A program made the position numbers and the translations under genes. Shown here one piece after another: positions 13,001 to 26,025 of a stretch of DNA of 64,000 nucleotides. Where the stretch lies: the NCBI GenBank assembly GCA_904066235.2, contig CAJFCV020000001.1, forward strand, positions 10,721,291 to 10,785,290, written 5' to 3'. Source of the DNA: Bursaphelenchus xylophilus. Its lineage: Eukaryota; Nematoda; Chromadorea; Rhabditida; Aphelenchoididae. Numbering within the stretch: the stretch's first letter is position 1; every line of letters starts with the position of its first letter. Below the pieces are notes generated by a model that saw only the letters and a program-made list of their open reading frames with translations, made no database searches and was not told where the DNA came from.

Positions 13001-14589
13001 GGTGTCTAGTATAATATAAGAGTTTTTCGCCCAGTGTCGGCGTAATTTGATTGCAAAAGAGCTGAAACTTGCCATGCTAAAATCTCAGGCGATTAGCTTT
13101 CGAATGGTGTATGTCTTGTCAATTCACTCCGTCATCACTAATTCACTTTTTTTTAAACCGGTGTCTAGTATAATATCAGAGTTTTTCGCCCAGTGTCGGC
13201 GTAATTTGATTGCAAAAGAGCTGAAACTTGCCATGCTAAAATCTCAGGCGATGAGCTTTCGAATGGTGTATGTCTTGTCAATTCACTCCGTCATCACTAA
13301 TTCACTTTTTTTTAAACCGGTGTCTAGTATAATATCAGAGTTTTTCGCCCAGTGTCGGCGTAATTTGATTGCAAAAGAGCTGAAACTTGCCATGCTAAAA
13401 TCTCAGGCGATTAGCTTTCGAATGGTGTATGTCTTGTCAATTCACTCCGTCATCACTAATTCACTTTTTTTTAAACCGGTGTCTAGTATAATATCAGAGT
13501 TTTTCGCCCAGTGTCGGCGTAATTTGATTGCAAAAGAGCTGAAACTTGCCATGCTAAAATCTCAGGCGATTAGCTTTCGAATGGTGTATGTGTTGTCAAT
13601 TCACTCCGTCATCACTAATTCACTTTTTTTTAAACCGGTGTCTAGTATAATATCAGAGTTTTTCGCCCAGTGTCGGCGTAATTTGATTGCAAAAGAGCTG
13701 AAACTTGCCATGCTAAAATCTCAGGCGATTAGCTTTCGAATGGTGTATGTCTTGTCAATTCACTCCGTCGTCACTAATTCACTTTTTTTAAAACCGGTGT
13801 CTAGTATAATATCAGAGTTTTTCGCCCAGTGTCGGCGCAATTTGATTCCAAAAAAGCTGAAACTTGCCATGCTAAAATCTCACGCGATTAGCTTTCGAAT
13901 GGTGTATGTCTTGTCAATTCACTCCGTCATCACTAATTCACTTTTTTTAAAACCGGCGTCTAGTATAATATCAGAGTTTTTCGCCCGGTGTCGGCGTAAT
14001 TTGATTGCAAAAGAGCTGAAACTTGCCATGCTAAAATCTCAGGCGATTAGCTTTCGAATGGTGTATGTCTTGTCAATTCACTCCGTCGTCACTAATTCAC
14101 TTTTTTTAAAACCGGTGTCTAGTATAATATCAGAGTTTTTCGCCCAGTGTCGGCGCAATTTGATTCCAAAAAAGCTGAAACTTGCCATGCTAAAATCTCA
14201 GGCGATTAGCTTTCGAATGGTGTATGTATTGTCAATTCACTCCGTCATCACTAATTCACTTTTTTTTAAACCGGTGTCTAGTATAATATCAGAGTTTTTC
14301 GCCCAGTGTCGGCGTAATTTGATTGCAAAAGAGCTGAAACTTGCCATGCCAAAATCTCAGGCGATTAGCTTTCGAATGGTGTATGTCTTGTCAATTCACT
14401 CCGTCATCACTAATTCACTTTTTTTAAACCGGTGTCTAGTATAATATCAGAGTTTTTCGCCCAGTGTCGGCGTAATTTGATTGCAAAAGAGCTGAAACTT
14501 GCCGTGCCAAAATCTCAGGCGATTAGCTTTCGAATGGTGTATGTGTTGTCAATTCACTCCGTCATCACTAATTCACTTTTTTTTAAACC
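13001..14589 (+). repeat. 10-mer HOR, copy 2 (complete, 1,589 bp)
   Basis: All ten members are present in order. Member 7 carries both T3C and A33G (CGCCCGGTG near 13987). Member 10 has a private A74G (GCCGTGCC near 14503). The unit is 1,589 bp, exactly the length of copy 4, although individual T tracts differ between them. Confidence 0.85.
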
Positions 14590-14907
14590 GGTGTCTAGTA
14601 TAATATCAGAGTTTTTCGCCCAGTGTCGGCGTAATTTGATTGCAAAAGAGCTGAAACTTGCCATGCTAAAATCTCAGGCGATTAGCTTTCGAATGGTGTA
14701 TGTCTTGTCAATTCACTCCGTCATCACTAATTCACTTTTTTTAAAACCGGTGTCTAGTATAATATCAGAGTTTTTCGCCCAGTGTCGGCGTAATTTGATT
14801 CCAAAAAAGCTGAAACTTGCCATGCTAAAATCTCAGGCGATTAGCTTTCGAATGGTGTATGTATTGTCAATTCACTCCGTCATCACTAATTCACTTTTTT
14901 TAAAACC

Positions 14908-16337
14908 GGTGTCTAGTATAATATAAGAGTTTTTCGCCCAGTGTCGGCGTAATTTGATTGCAAAAGAGCTGAAACTTGCCATGCTAAAATCTCAGGCGAT
15001 TAGCTTTCGAATGGTGTATGTCTTGTCAATTCACTCCGTCATCACTAATTCACTTTTTTTAAACCGGTGTCTAGTATAATATCAGAGTTTTTCGCCCAGT
15101 GTCGGCGTAATTTGATTGCAAAAGAGCTGAAACTTGCCATGCTAAAATCTCAGGCGATGAGCTTTCGAATGGTGTATGTCTTGTCAATTCACTCCGTCAT
15201 CACTAATTCACTTTTTTTTAAACCGGTGTCTAGTATAATATCAGAGTTTTTCGCCCAGTGTCGGCGTAATTTGATTGCAAAAGAGCTGAAACTTGCCATG
15301 CTAAAATCTCAGGCGATTAGCTTTCGAATGGTGTATGTGTTGTCAATTCACTCCGTCATCACTAATTCACTTTTTTTAAACCGGTGTCTAGTATAATATC
15401 AGAGTTTTTCGCCCAGTGTCGGCGTAATTTGATTGCAAAAGAGCTGAAACTTGCCATGCTAAAATCTCAGGCGATTAGCTTTCGAATGGTGTATGTCTTG
15501 TCAATTCACTCCGTCGTCACTAATTCACTTTTTTTAAAACCGGTGTCTAGTATAATATCAGAGTTTTTCGCCCAGTGTCGGCGCAATTTGATTCCAAAAA
15601 AGCTGAAACTTGCCATGCTAAAATCTCACGCGATTAGCTTTCGAATGGTGTATGTCTTGTCAATTCACTCCGTCATCACTAATTCACTTTTTTTTAAAAC
15701 CGGCGTCTAGTATAATATCAGAGTTTTTCGCCCGGTGTCGGCGTAATTTGATTGCAAAAGAGCTGAAACTTGCCATGCTAAAATCTCAGGCGATTAGCTT
15801 TCGAATGGTGTATGTCTTGTCAATTCACTCCGTCGTCACTAATTCACTTTTTTTAAAACCGGTGTCTAGTATAATATCAGAGTTTTTCGCCCAGTGTCGG
15901 CGCAATTTGATTCCAAAAAAGCTGAAACTTGCCATGCTAAAATCTCAGGCGATTAGCTTTCGAATGGTGTATGTATTGTCAATTCACTCCGTCATCACTA
16001 ATTCACTTTTTTTTAAACCGGTGTCTAGTATAATATCAGAGTTTTTCGCCCAGTGTCGGCGTAATTTGATTGCAAAAGAGCTGAAACTTGCCATGCCAAA
16101 ATCTCAGGCGATTAGCTTTCGAATGGTGTATGTCTTGTCAATTCACTCCGTCATCACTAATTCACTTTTTTTTAAACCGGTGTCTAGTATAATATCAGAG
16201 TTTTTCGCCCAGTGTCGGCGTAATTTGATTGCAAAAGAGCTGAAACTTGCCATGCCAAAATCTCAGGCGATTAGCTTTCGAATGGTGTATGTGTTGTCAA
16301 TTCACTCCGTCATCACTAATTCACTTTTTTTTAAACC
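14908..16337 (+). repeat. 10-mer HOR, copy 3 (9 monomers, lacks member 3)
   Basis: The member order is 1, 2, 4, 5, 6, 7, 8, 9, 10. The member between T94G and A134G has G115, so member 3 (C115) is the one lost. Member 7 carries T3C and A33G (near 15734). The A33G sites of copies 2 and 3 are 1,747 bases apart, eleven monomers, because two extra monomers (14590-14907) lie between the copies. Confidence 0.85.
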
Positions 16338-17926
16338 GGTGTCTAGTATAATATCAGAGTTTTTCGCCCAGTGTCGGCGTAATTTGATTGCAAAAGAGCT
16401 GAAACTTGCCATGCTAAAATCTCAGGCGATTAGCTTTCGAATGGTGTATGTCTTGTCAATTCACTCCGTCATCACTAATTCACTTTTTTTTAAACCGGTG
16501 TCTAGTATAATATCAGAGTTTTTCGCCCAGTGTCGGCGTAATTTGATTGCAAAAGAGCTGAAACTTGCCATGCTAAAATCTCAGGCGATGAGCTTTCGAA
16601 TGGTGTATGTCTTGTCAATTCACTCCGTCATCACTAATTCACTTTTTTTAAACCGGTGTCTAGTATAATATCAGAGTTTTTCGCCCAGTGTCGGCGTAAT
16701 TTGATTGCAAAAGAGCTGAAACTTGCCATGCTAAAATCTCAGGCGATTAGCTTTCGAATGGTGTATGTCTTGTCAATTCACTCCGTCATCACTAATTCAC
16801 TTTTTTTAAACCGGTGTCTAGTATAATATCAGAGTTTTTCGCCCAGTGTCGGCGTAATTTGATTGCAAAAGAGCTGAAACTTGCCATGCTAAAATCTCAG
16901 GCGATTAGCTTTCGAATGGTGTATGTGTTGTCAATTCACTCCGTCATCACTAATTCACTTTTTTTTAAACCGGTGTCTAGTATAATATCAGAGTTTTTCG
17001 CCCAGTGTCGGCGTAATTTGATTGCAAAAGAGCTGAAACTTGCCATGCTAAAATCTCAGGCGATTAGCTTTCGAATGGTGTATGTCTTGTCAATTCACTC
17101 CGTCGTCACTAATTCACTTTTTTTAAAACCGGTGTCTAGTATAATATCAGAGTTTTTCGCCCAGTGTCGGCGCAATTTGATTCCAAAAAAGCTGAAACTT
17201 GCCATGCTAAAATCTCACGCGATTAGCTTTCGAATGGTGTATGTCTTGTCAATTCACTCCGTCATCACTAATTCACTTTTTTTTAAAACCGGCGTCTAGT
17301 ATAATATCAGAGTTTTTCGCCCGGTGTCGGCGTAATTTGATTGCAAAAGAGCTGAAACTTGCCATGCTAAAATCTCAGGCGATTAGCTTTCGAATGGTGT
17401 ATGTCTTGTCAATTCACTCCGTCGTCACTAATTCACTTTTTTTAAAACCGGTGTCTAGTATAATATCAGAGTTTTTCGCCCAGTGTCGGCGCAATTTGAT
17501 TCCAAAAAAGCTGAAACTTGCCATGCTAAAATCTCAGGCGATTAGCTTTCGAATGGTGTATGTATTGTCAATTCACTCCGTCATCACTAATTCACTTTTT
17601 TTTAAACCGGTGTCTAGTATAATATCAGAGTTTTTCGCCCAGTGTCGGCGTAATTTGATTGCAAAAGAGCTGAAACTTGCCATGCCAAAATCTCAGGCGA
17701 TTAGCTTTCGAATGGTGTATGTCTTGTCAATTCACTCCGTCATCACTAATTCACTTTTTTTTAAACCGGTGTCTAGTATAATATCAGAGTTTTTCGCCCA
17801 GTGTCGGCGTAATTTGATTGCAAAAGAGCTGAAACTTGCCATGCCAAAATCTCAGGCGATTAGCTTTCGAATGGTGTATGTGTTGTCAATTCACTCCGTC
17901 ATCACTAATTCACTTTTTTTTAAACC
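16338..17926 (+). repeat. 10-mer HOR, copy 4 (10 monomers, member 1 without C18A)
   Basis: The member order matches copy 2, but member 1 has the normal C18. It directly abuts copy 3. Member 7 carries T3C and A33G near 17323, 1,589 bases after the same site in copy 3. The distance is ten monomers exactly, the clearest periodicity in this domain. Confidence 0.85.
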
Positions 17927-20306
17927 GGTGTCTAGTATAATATCAGAGTTTTTCGCCCAGTGTCGGCGTAATTTGATTGCAAAAGAGCTGAAACTTGCCA
18001 TGCCAAAATCTCAGGCGATTAGCTTTCGAATGGTGTATGTGTTGTCAATTCACTCCGTCATCACTAATTCACTTTTTTTTAAACCGGTGTCTAGTATAAT
18101 ATCAGAGTTTTTCGCCCAGTGTCGGCGTAATTTGATTCCAAAAAAGCTGAAACTTGCCATGCTAAAATCTCAGGCGATTAGCTTTCGAATGGTGTATGTA
18201 TTGTCAATTCACTCCGTCATCACTAATTCACTTTTTTTAAAACCGGTGTCTAGTATAATATCAGAGTTTTTCGCCCAGTGTCGGCGTAATTTGATTGCAA
18301 AAGAGCTCAAACTTGCCATGCCAAAATCTCAGGCGATTAGCTTTCGAAAGGTGTATGTGTTGTCAATTCACTCCGTCATCACTAATTCACTTTTTTTAAA
18401 CCGGTGTCTAGTATAATATCAGAGTTTTTCGCCCAGTGTCGGCGTAATTTGATTCCAAAAAAGCTGAAACTTGCCATGCTAAAATCTCAGGCGATTAGCT
18501 TTCGAATGGTGTATGTCTTGTCAATTCACTCCGTCATCACTAATTCACTTTTTTTAAACCGGTGTCTAGTATAATATCAGAGTTTTTCGCCCAGTGTCGG
18601 CGTAATTTGATTCCAAAAAAGCTGAAACTTGCCATGCTAAAATCTCAGGCGATTAGCTTTCGAATGGTGTATGTCTTGTCAATTCACTCCGTCGTCACTA
18701 ATTCACTTTTTTTAAAACCGGTGTCTAGTATAATATCAGAGTTTTTCGCCCAGTGTCGGCGCAATTTGATTCCAAAAAAGCTGAAACTTGCCATGCTAAA
18801 ATCTCAGGCGATTAGCTTTCGAATGGTGTATGTATTGTCAATTCACTCCGTCATCACTAATTCACTTTTTTTTAAACCGGTGTCTAGTATAATATCAGAG
18901 TTTTTCGCCCAGTGTCGGCGTAATTTGATTGCAAAAGAGCTGAAACTTGCCATGCCAAAATCTCAGGCGATTAGCTTTCGAATGGTGTATGTCTTGTCAA
19001 TTCACTCCGTCATCACTAATTCACTTTTTTTAAACCGGTGTCTAGTATAATATCAGAGTTTTTCGCCCAGTGTCGGCGTAATTTGATTGCAAAAGAGCTG
19101 AAACTTGCCATGCCAAAATCTCAGGCGATTAGCTTTCGAATGGTGTATGTGTTGTCAATTCACTCCGTCATCACTAATTCACTTTTTTTAAACCGGTGTC
19201 TAGTATAATATCAGAGTTTTTCGCCCAGTGTCGGCGTAATTTGATTGCAAAAGAGCTGAAACTTGCCATGCCAAAATCTTAGGCGATTAGCTTTCGAATG
19301 GTGTATGTCTTGTCAATTCACTCCGTCATCACTAATTCACTTTTTTTAAACCGGTGTCTAGTATAATATCAGAGTTTTTCGCCCAGTGTCGGCGTAATTT
19401 GATTGCAAAAGAGCTGAAACTTGCCATGCCAAAATCTCAGGCGATTAGCTTTCGAAAGGTGTATGTGTTGTCAATTCACTCCGTCATCACTAATTCACTT
19501 TTTTTAAACCGGTGTCTAGTATAATATCAGAGTTTTTCGCCCAGTGTCGGCGTAATTTGATTCCAAAAAAGCTGAAACTTGCCATGCTAAAATCTCAGGC
19601 GATTAGCTTTCGAATGGTGTATGTCTTGTCAATTCACTCCGTCATCACTAATTCACTTTTTTTTAAACCGGTGTCTAGTATAATATCAGAGTTTTTCGCC
19701 CAGTGTCGGCGTAATTTGATTCCAAAAAAGCTGAAACTTGCCATGCTAAAATCTCAGGCGATTAGCTTTCGAATGGTGTATGTCTTGTCAATTCACTCCG
19801 TCATCACTAATTCACTTTTTTTAAAACCGGTGTCTAGTATAATATCAGAGTTTTTCGCCCAGTGTCGGCGTAATTTGATTCCAAAAAAGCTGAAACTTGC
19901 CATGCTAAAATCTCAGGCGATTAGCTTTCGAATGGTGTATGTATTGTCAATTCACTCCGTCATCACTAATTCACTTTTTTTAAAACCGGTGTCTAGTATA
20001 ATATAAGAGTTTTTCGCCCAGTGTCGGCGTAATTTGATTGCAAAAGAGCTGAAACTTGCCATGCTAAAATCTCAGGCGATTAGCTTTCGAATGGTGTATG
20101 TCTTGTCAATTCACTCCGTCATCACTAATTCACTTTTTTTTAAACCGGTGTCTAGTATAATATCAGAGTTTTTCGCCCAGTGTCGGCGTAATTTGATTGC
20201 AAAAGAGCTGAAACTTGCCATGCTAAAATCTCAGGCGATGAGCTTTCGAATGGTGTATGTCTTGTCAATTCACTCCGTCATCACTAATTCACTTTTTTTT
20301 CAAACT

Positions 20307-20465
20307 GATGTCTAGTATAATATCAGAGTTTTTCGCCCAGTGCCGGCGTAATTTGATTGCAAAAGAGCTGAAACTTGCCATGCTAAAATCTCAGGCGATT
20401 AGCTTTCGAATGGTGTATGTCTTGTCAATTCACTCCGTCATCACTAATTCACTTTTTTTTAAACC
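20307..20465 (+). repeat. Isolated CTGATG/C37 composite monomer
   Basis: The preceding junction reads CAAACTGATG instead of AAAACCGGTG, and position 37 is C (GTGCCGGCG). The rest is type A. The same linked combination is seen again only from 40 kb onwards, at 40191, 41467, 51493, 60246, 60884, 62161 and 63597. This copy therefore sits about 20 kb from its nearest relatives in the window. Confidence 0.85.
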
Positions 20466-22686
20466 GGTGTCTAGTATAATATCAGAGTTTTTCGCCCAGT
20501 GTCGGCGTAATTTGATTGCAAAAGAGCTGAAACTTGCCATGCTAAAATCTCAGGCGATTAGCTTTCGAATGGTGTATGTGTTGTCAATTCACTCCGTCAT
20601 CACTAATTCACTTTTTTTAAAACCGGTGTCTAGTATAATATCAGAGTTTTTCGCCCAGTGTCGGCGTAATTTGATTCCAAAAAAGCTGAAACTTGCCATG
20701 CTAAAATCTCAGGCGATTAGCTTTCGAATGGTGTATGTATTGTCAATTCACTCCGTCATCACTAATTCACTTTTTTTAAACCGGTGTCTAGTATAATATC
20801 AGAGTTTTTCGCCCAGTGTCGGCGTAATTTGATTGCAAAAGAGCTGAAACTTGCCATGCTAAAATCTCAGGCGATTAGCTTTCGAATGGTGTATGTGTTG
20901 TCAATTCACTCCGTCATCACTAATTCACTTTTTTTAAACCGGTGTCTAGTATAATATCAGAGTTTTTCGCCCAGTGTCGGCGTAATTTGATTGCAAAAGA
21001 GCTGAAACTTGCCATGCTAAAATCTCAGGCGATTAGCTTTCGAATGGTGTATGTGTTGTCAATTCACTCCGTCATCACTAATTCACTTTTTTTTAAACCG
21101 GTGTCTAGTATAATATCAGAGTTTTTCGCCCAGTGTCGGCGTAATTTGATTCCAAAAAAGCTGAAACTTGCCATGCTAAAATCACAGGCGATTAGCTTTC
21201 GAATGGTGTATGTGTTGTCAATTCACTCCGTCATCACTAATTCACTTTTTTTAAAACCGGTGTCTAGTATAATATCAGAGTTTTTCGCCCAGTGTCGGCG
21301 TAATTTGATTGCAAAAGAGCTGAAACTTGCCATGCTAAAATCTCAGGCGATTAGCTTTCGAATGGTGTATGTCTTGTCAATTCACTCCGTCGTCACTAAT
21401 TCACTTTTTTTAAAACCGGTGTCTAGTATAATATCAGAGTTTTTCGCCCAGTGTCGGCGCAATTTGATTCCAAAAAAGCTGAAACTTGCCATGCTAAAAT
21501 CTCAGGCGATTAGCTTTCGAATGGTGTATGTCTTGTCAATTCACTCCGTCATCACTAATTCACTTTTTTTTAAACCGGTGTCTAGTATAATATCAGAGTT
21601 TTTCGCCCAGTGTCGGCGTAATTTGATTCCAAAAAAGCTGAAACTTGCCATGCTAAAATCTCAGGCGATTAGCTTTCGAATGGTGTATGTATTGTCAATT
21701 CACTCCGTCATCACTAATTCACTTTTTTTAAAACCGGTGTCTAGTATAATATAAGAGTTTTTCGCCCAGTGTCGGCGTAATTTGATTGCAAAAGAGCTGA
21801 AACTTGCCATGCTAAAATCTCAGGCGATTAGCTTTCGAATGGTGTATGTCTTGTCAATTCACTCCGTCATCACTAATTCACTTTTTTTAAACCGGTGTCT
21901 AGTATAATATCAGAGTTTTTCGCCCAGTGTCGGCGTAATTTGATTGCAAAAGAGCTGAAACTTGCCATGCTAAAATCTCAGGCGATTAGCTTTCGAATGG
22001 TGTATGTCTTGTCAATTCACTCCGTCATCACTAATTCACTTTTTTTAAACCGGTGTCTAGTATAATATCAGAGTTTTTCGCCCAGTGTCGGCGTAATTTG
22101 ATTGCAAAAGAGCTGAAACTTGCCATGCTAAAATCTCAGGCGATTAGCTTTCGAATGGTGTATGTCTTGTCAATTCACTCCGTCATCACTAATTCACTTT
22201 TTTTTAAACCGGTGTCTAGTATAATATCAGAGTTTTTCGCCCAGTGTCGGCGTAATTTGATTGCAAAAGAGCTGAAACTTGCCATGCTAAAATTTCAGGC
22301 GATTAGCTTTCGAATGGTGTACGTCTTGTCAATTCACTCCGTCATCACTAATTCACTTTTTTTAAACCGGTGTCTAGTATAATATCAGAGTTTTTCGCCC
22401 AGTGTCGGCGTAATTTGATTGCAAAAGAGCTGAAACTTGCCATGCTAAAATCTCAGGCGATTAGCTTTCGAATGGTGTATGTCTTGTCAATTCACTCCGT
22501 CATCACTAATTCACTTTTTTTTAAACCGGTGTCTAGTATAATATCAGAGTTTTTCGCCCAGTGTCGGCGCAATTTGATTCCAAAAAAGCTGAAACTTGCC
22601 ATGCTAAAATCTCAGGCGATTAGCTTTCGAATGGTGTATGTCTTGTCAATTCACTCCGTCGTCACTAATTCACTTTTTTTAAAACC

Positions 22687-22845
22687 GGTGTCTAGTATAA
22701 TATCAGAGTTTTTCGCCCAGTGTCGGCGTAATTTGATTCCAAAAAGCTGAAACTTGCCATGCTAAAATCTCAGGCGATTAGCTTTCGAATGGTGTATGTA
22801 TTGTCAATTCACTCCGTCATCACTAATTCACTTTTTCTTAAAACC
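22687..22845 (+). repeat. P monomer with 1-bp deletion and interrupted T tract
   Basis: The A run after CC is five bases instead of six (near 22741-22745), and the terminal T tract reads TTTTTCTT with a C at 22837. The two changes in one copy leave its length at 159 bp. It is a P monomer with A115 and precedes a C18A monomer, as other such P monomers do. Confidence 0.85.
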
Positions 22846-23640
22846 GGTGTCTAGTATAATATAAGAGTTTTTCGCCCAGTGTCGGCGTAATTTGATTGCA
22901 AAAGAGCTGAAACTTGCCATGCTAAAATCTCAGGCGATTAGCTTTCGAATGGTGTATGTCTTGTCAATTCACTCCGTCATCACTAATTCACTTTTTTTAA
23001 ACCGGTGTCTAGTATAATATCAGAGTTTTTCGCCCAGTGTCGGCGTAATTTGATTGCAAAAGAGCTGAAACTTGCCATGCTAAAATCTCAGGCGATTAGC
23101 TTTCGAATGGTGTATGTCTTGTCAATTCACTCCGTCATCACTAATTCACTTTTTTTTAAACCGGTGTCTAGTATAATATCAGAGTTTTTCGCCCAGTGTC
23201 GGCGTAATTTGATTGCAAAAGAGCTGAAACTTGCCATGCTAAAATCTCAGGCGATTAGCTTTCGAATGGTGTATGTCTTGTCAATTCACTCCGTCATCAC
23301 TAATTCACTTTTTTTTTAAACCGGTGTCTAGTATAATATCAGAGTTTTTCGCCCAGTGTCGGCGTAATTTGATTGCAAAAGAGCTGAAACTTGCCATGCT
23401 AAAATTTCAGGCGATTAGCTTTCGAATGGTGTACGTCTTGTCAATTCACTCCGTCATCACTAATTCACTTTTTTTAAACCGGTGTCTAGTATAATATCAG
23501 AGTTTTTCGCCCAGTGTCGGCGTAATTTGATTGCAAAAGAGCTGAAACTTGCCATGCTAAAATCTCAGGCGATTAGCTTTCGAATGGTGTATGTCTTGTC
23601 AATTCACTCCGTCATCACTAATTCACTTTTTTTTTAAACC

Positions 23641-26025
23641 GGTGTCTAGTATAATATCAGAGTTTTTCGCCCAGTGTCGGCGCAATTTGATTCCAAAAAA
23701 GCTGAAACTTGCCATGCTAAAATCTCAGGCGATTAGCTTTCGAATGGTGTATGTCTTGTCAATTCACTCCGTCGTCACTAATTCACTTTTTTTAAAACCG
23801 GTGTCTAGTATAATATCAGAGTTTTTCGCCCAGTGTCGGCGCAATTTGATTCCAAAAAAGCTGAAACTTGCCACGCTAAAATCTCAGGCGATTAGCTTTC
23901 GAATGGTGTATGTGTTGTCAATTCACTCCGTCATCACTAATTCACTTTTTTTTAAACCGGTGTCTAGTATAATATCAGAGTTTTTCGCCCAGTGTCGGCG
24001 TAATTTGATTCCAAAAAAGCTGAAACTTGCCATGCTAAAATCTCAGGCGATTAGCTTTCGAATGGTGTATGTCTTGTCAATTCACTCCGTCGTCACTAAT
24101 TCACTTTTTTTAAAACCGGTGTCTGTATAATATCAGAGTTTTTCGCCCAGTGTCGGCGTAATTTGATTGCAAAAGAGCTGAAACTTGCCATGCTAAAATC
24201 TCAGGCGATTAGCTTTCGAATGGTGTATGTCTTGTCAATTCACTCCGTCATCACTAATTCACTTTTTTTAAACCGGTGTCTAGTATAATATCAGAGTTTT
24301 TCGCCCAGTGTCGGCGTAATTTGATTGCAAAAGAGCTGAAACTTGCCATGCTAAAATCTCAGGCGATTAGCTTTCGAATGGTGTATGTCTTGTCAATTCA
24401 CTCCGTCATCACTAATTCACTTTTTTTTAAACCGGTGTCTAGTATAATATCAGAGTTTTTCGCCCAGTGTCGGCGCAATTTGATTCCAAAAAAGCTGAAA
24501 CTTGCCATGCTAAAATCTCAGGCGATTAGCTTTCGAATGGTGTATGTCTTGTCAATTCACTCCGTCGTCACTAATTCACTTTTTTTAAAACCGGTGTCTA
24601 GTATAATATCAGAGTTTTTCGCCCAGTGTCGGCGCAATTTGATTCCAAAAAAGCTGAAACTTGCCACGCTAAAATCTCAGGCGATTAGCTTTCGAATGGT
24701 GTATGTCTTGTCAATTCACTCCGTCATCACTAATTCACTTTTTTTAAAACCGGTGTCTAGTATAATATCAGAGTTTTTCGCCCAGTGTCGGCGTAATTTG
24801 ATTCCAAAAAAGCTGAAACTTGCCATGCTAAAATCTCAGGCGATTAGCTTTCGAATGGTGTATGTCTTGTCAATTCACTCCGTCATCACTAATTCACTTT
24901 TTTTTAAACCGGTGTCTAGTATAATATCAGAGTTTTTCGCCCAGTGTCGGCGTAATTTGATTGCAAAAGAGCTGAAACTTGCCATGCTAAAATCTCAGGC
25001 GATTAGCTTTCGAATGGTGTATGTCTTGTCAATTCACTCCGTCATCACTAATTCACTTTTTTTTAAAACCGGTGTCTAGTATAATATCAGAGTTTTTCGC
25101 CCAGTGTCGGCGTAATTTGATTCCAAAAAAGCTGAAACTTGCCATGCTAAAATCTCAGGCGATTAGCTTTCGAATGGTGTATGTCTTGTCAATTCACTCC
25201 GTCATCACTAATTCACTTTTTTTTAAACCGGTGTCTAGTATAATATCAGAGTTTTTCGCCCAGTGTCGGCGCAATTTGATTCCAAAAAAGCTGAAACTTG
25301 CCATGCTAAAATCTCAGGCGATTAGCTTTCGAATGGTGTATGTCTTGTCAATTCACTCCGTCGTCACTAATTCACTTTTTTTTAAAACCGGTGTCTAGTA
25401 TAATATCAGAGTTTTTCGCCCAGTGTCGGCGCAATTTGATTCCAAAAAAGCTGAAACTTGCCACGCTAAAATCTCAGGCGATTAGCTTTCGAATGGTGTA
25501 TGTCTTGTCAATTCACTCCGTCATCACTAATTCACTTTTTTTAAAACCGGTGTCTAGTATAATATCAGAGTTTTTCGCCCAGTGTCGGCGTAATTTGATT
25601 CCAAAAAAGCTGAAACTTGCCATGCTAAAATCTCAGGCGATTAGCTTTCGAATGGTGTATGTCTTGTCAATTCACTCCGTCATCACTAATTCACTTTTTT
25701 TTAAACCGGTGTCTAGTATAATATCAGAGTTTTTCGCCCAGTGTCGGCGTAATTTGATTGCAAAAGAGCTGAAACTTGCCATGCTAAAATCTCAGGCGAT
25801 TAGCTTTCGAATGGTGTATGTCTTGTCAATTCACTCCGTCATCACTAATTCACTTTTTTTAAAACCGGTGTCTAGTATAATATCAGAGTTTTTCGCCCAG
25901 TGTCGGCGTAATTTGATTCCAAAAAAGCTGAAACTTGCCATGCTAAAATCTCAGGCGATTAGCTTTCGAATGGTGTATGTCTTGTCAATTCACTCCGTCA
26001 TCACTAATTCACTTTTTTTTAAACC
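23641..26025 (+). repeat. 5-monomer HOR, three tandem copies (~795 bp each)
   Basis: The units are 23641-24433, 24434-25229 and 25230-26025. Each has the order P(T43C, A134G), P(T43C, T75C giving CACGCT), P, A, then A or P. The T75C marker lies at 23874, 24667 and 25464, spaced 793 and 797 bases. The first unit differs most: its third member has A134G, its second has G115, and its fourth carries a deletion. Units 2 and 3 match member by member and differ in tract lengths. Confidence 0.85.
24118..24274 (+). repeat. 157-bp monomer lacking the CTAG A
   Basis: The start reads GGTGTCTGTATAAT, one A short of the usual GGTGTCTAGTATAAT. This removes the CTAG site found in almost every other unit. 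With a T7A3 tract, the unit is 157 bp, the shortest monomer I measured. Confidence 0.85.

Larger units (their letters stand above)
8398..20306 (+). repeat. Array domain 2: T78C, T94G, A115 and C18A monomers; 10-mer HOR
   Basis: The domain begins with the first T78C monomer (CATGCC instead of CATGCT, near 8475) and ends at a CAAACTGATG junction at 20301-20310. New variants present here and absent from domain 1 are T78C, T94G (GATGAG), G88C (CACGCG), T3C, A33G, A115 and C18A. A P monomer with A115 and T7A4 directly precedes nearly every C18A monomer (10303, 13001, 14908 and 19988), so the two form a fixed dimer. The copy at 12366 is the exception, being preceded by a P monomer with C115. The variants are arranged in a higher-order repeat listed separately. 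Confidence 0.85.
20307..26025 (+). repeat. Array domain 3: mixed A/P monomers, 5-mer HOR, small deletions
   Basis: About 36 monomers. T78C and T94G are gone. Two related segments share a monomer with C84T plus a T-to-C change giving GTACGTC (near 22291 and 23403, 1,112 bases or seven monomers apart). A 5-monomer HOR occupies the right half. Two monomers with single-base deletions outside the T/A tract lie here (22687-22845 and 24118-24274). Confidence 0.8.

Noticed and set aside
24118..24274. Possible array breakpoint or insertion target at the unit missing one A
   Set aside because: Flanking monomers continue in phase with no target duplication; a single-base deletion explains it.
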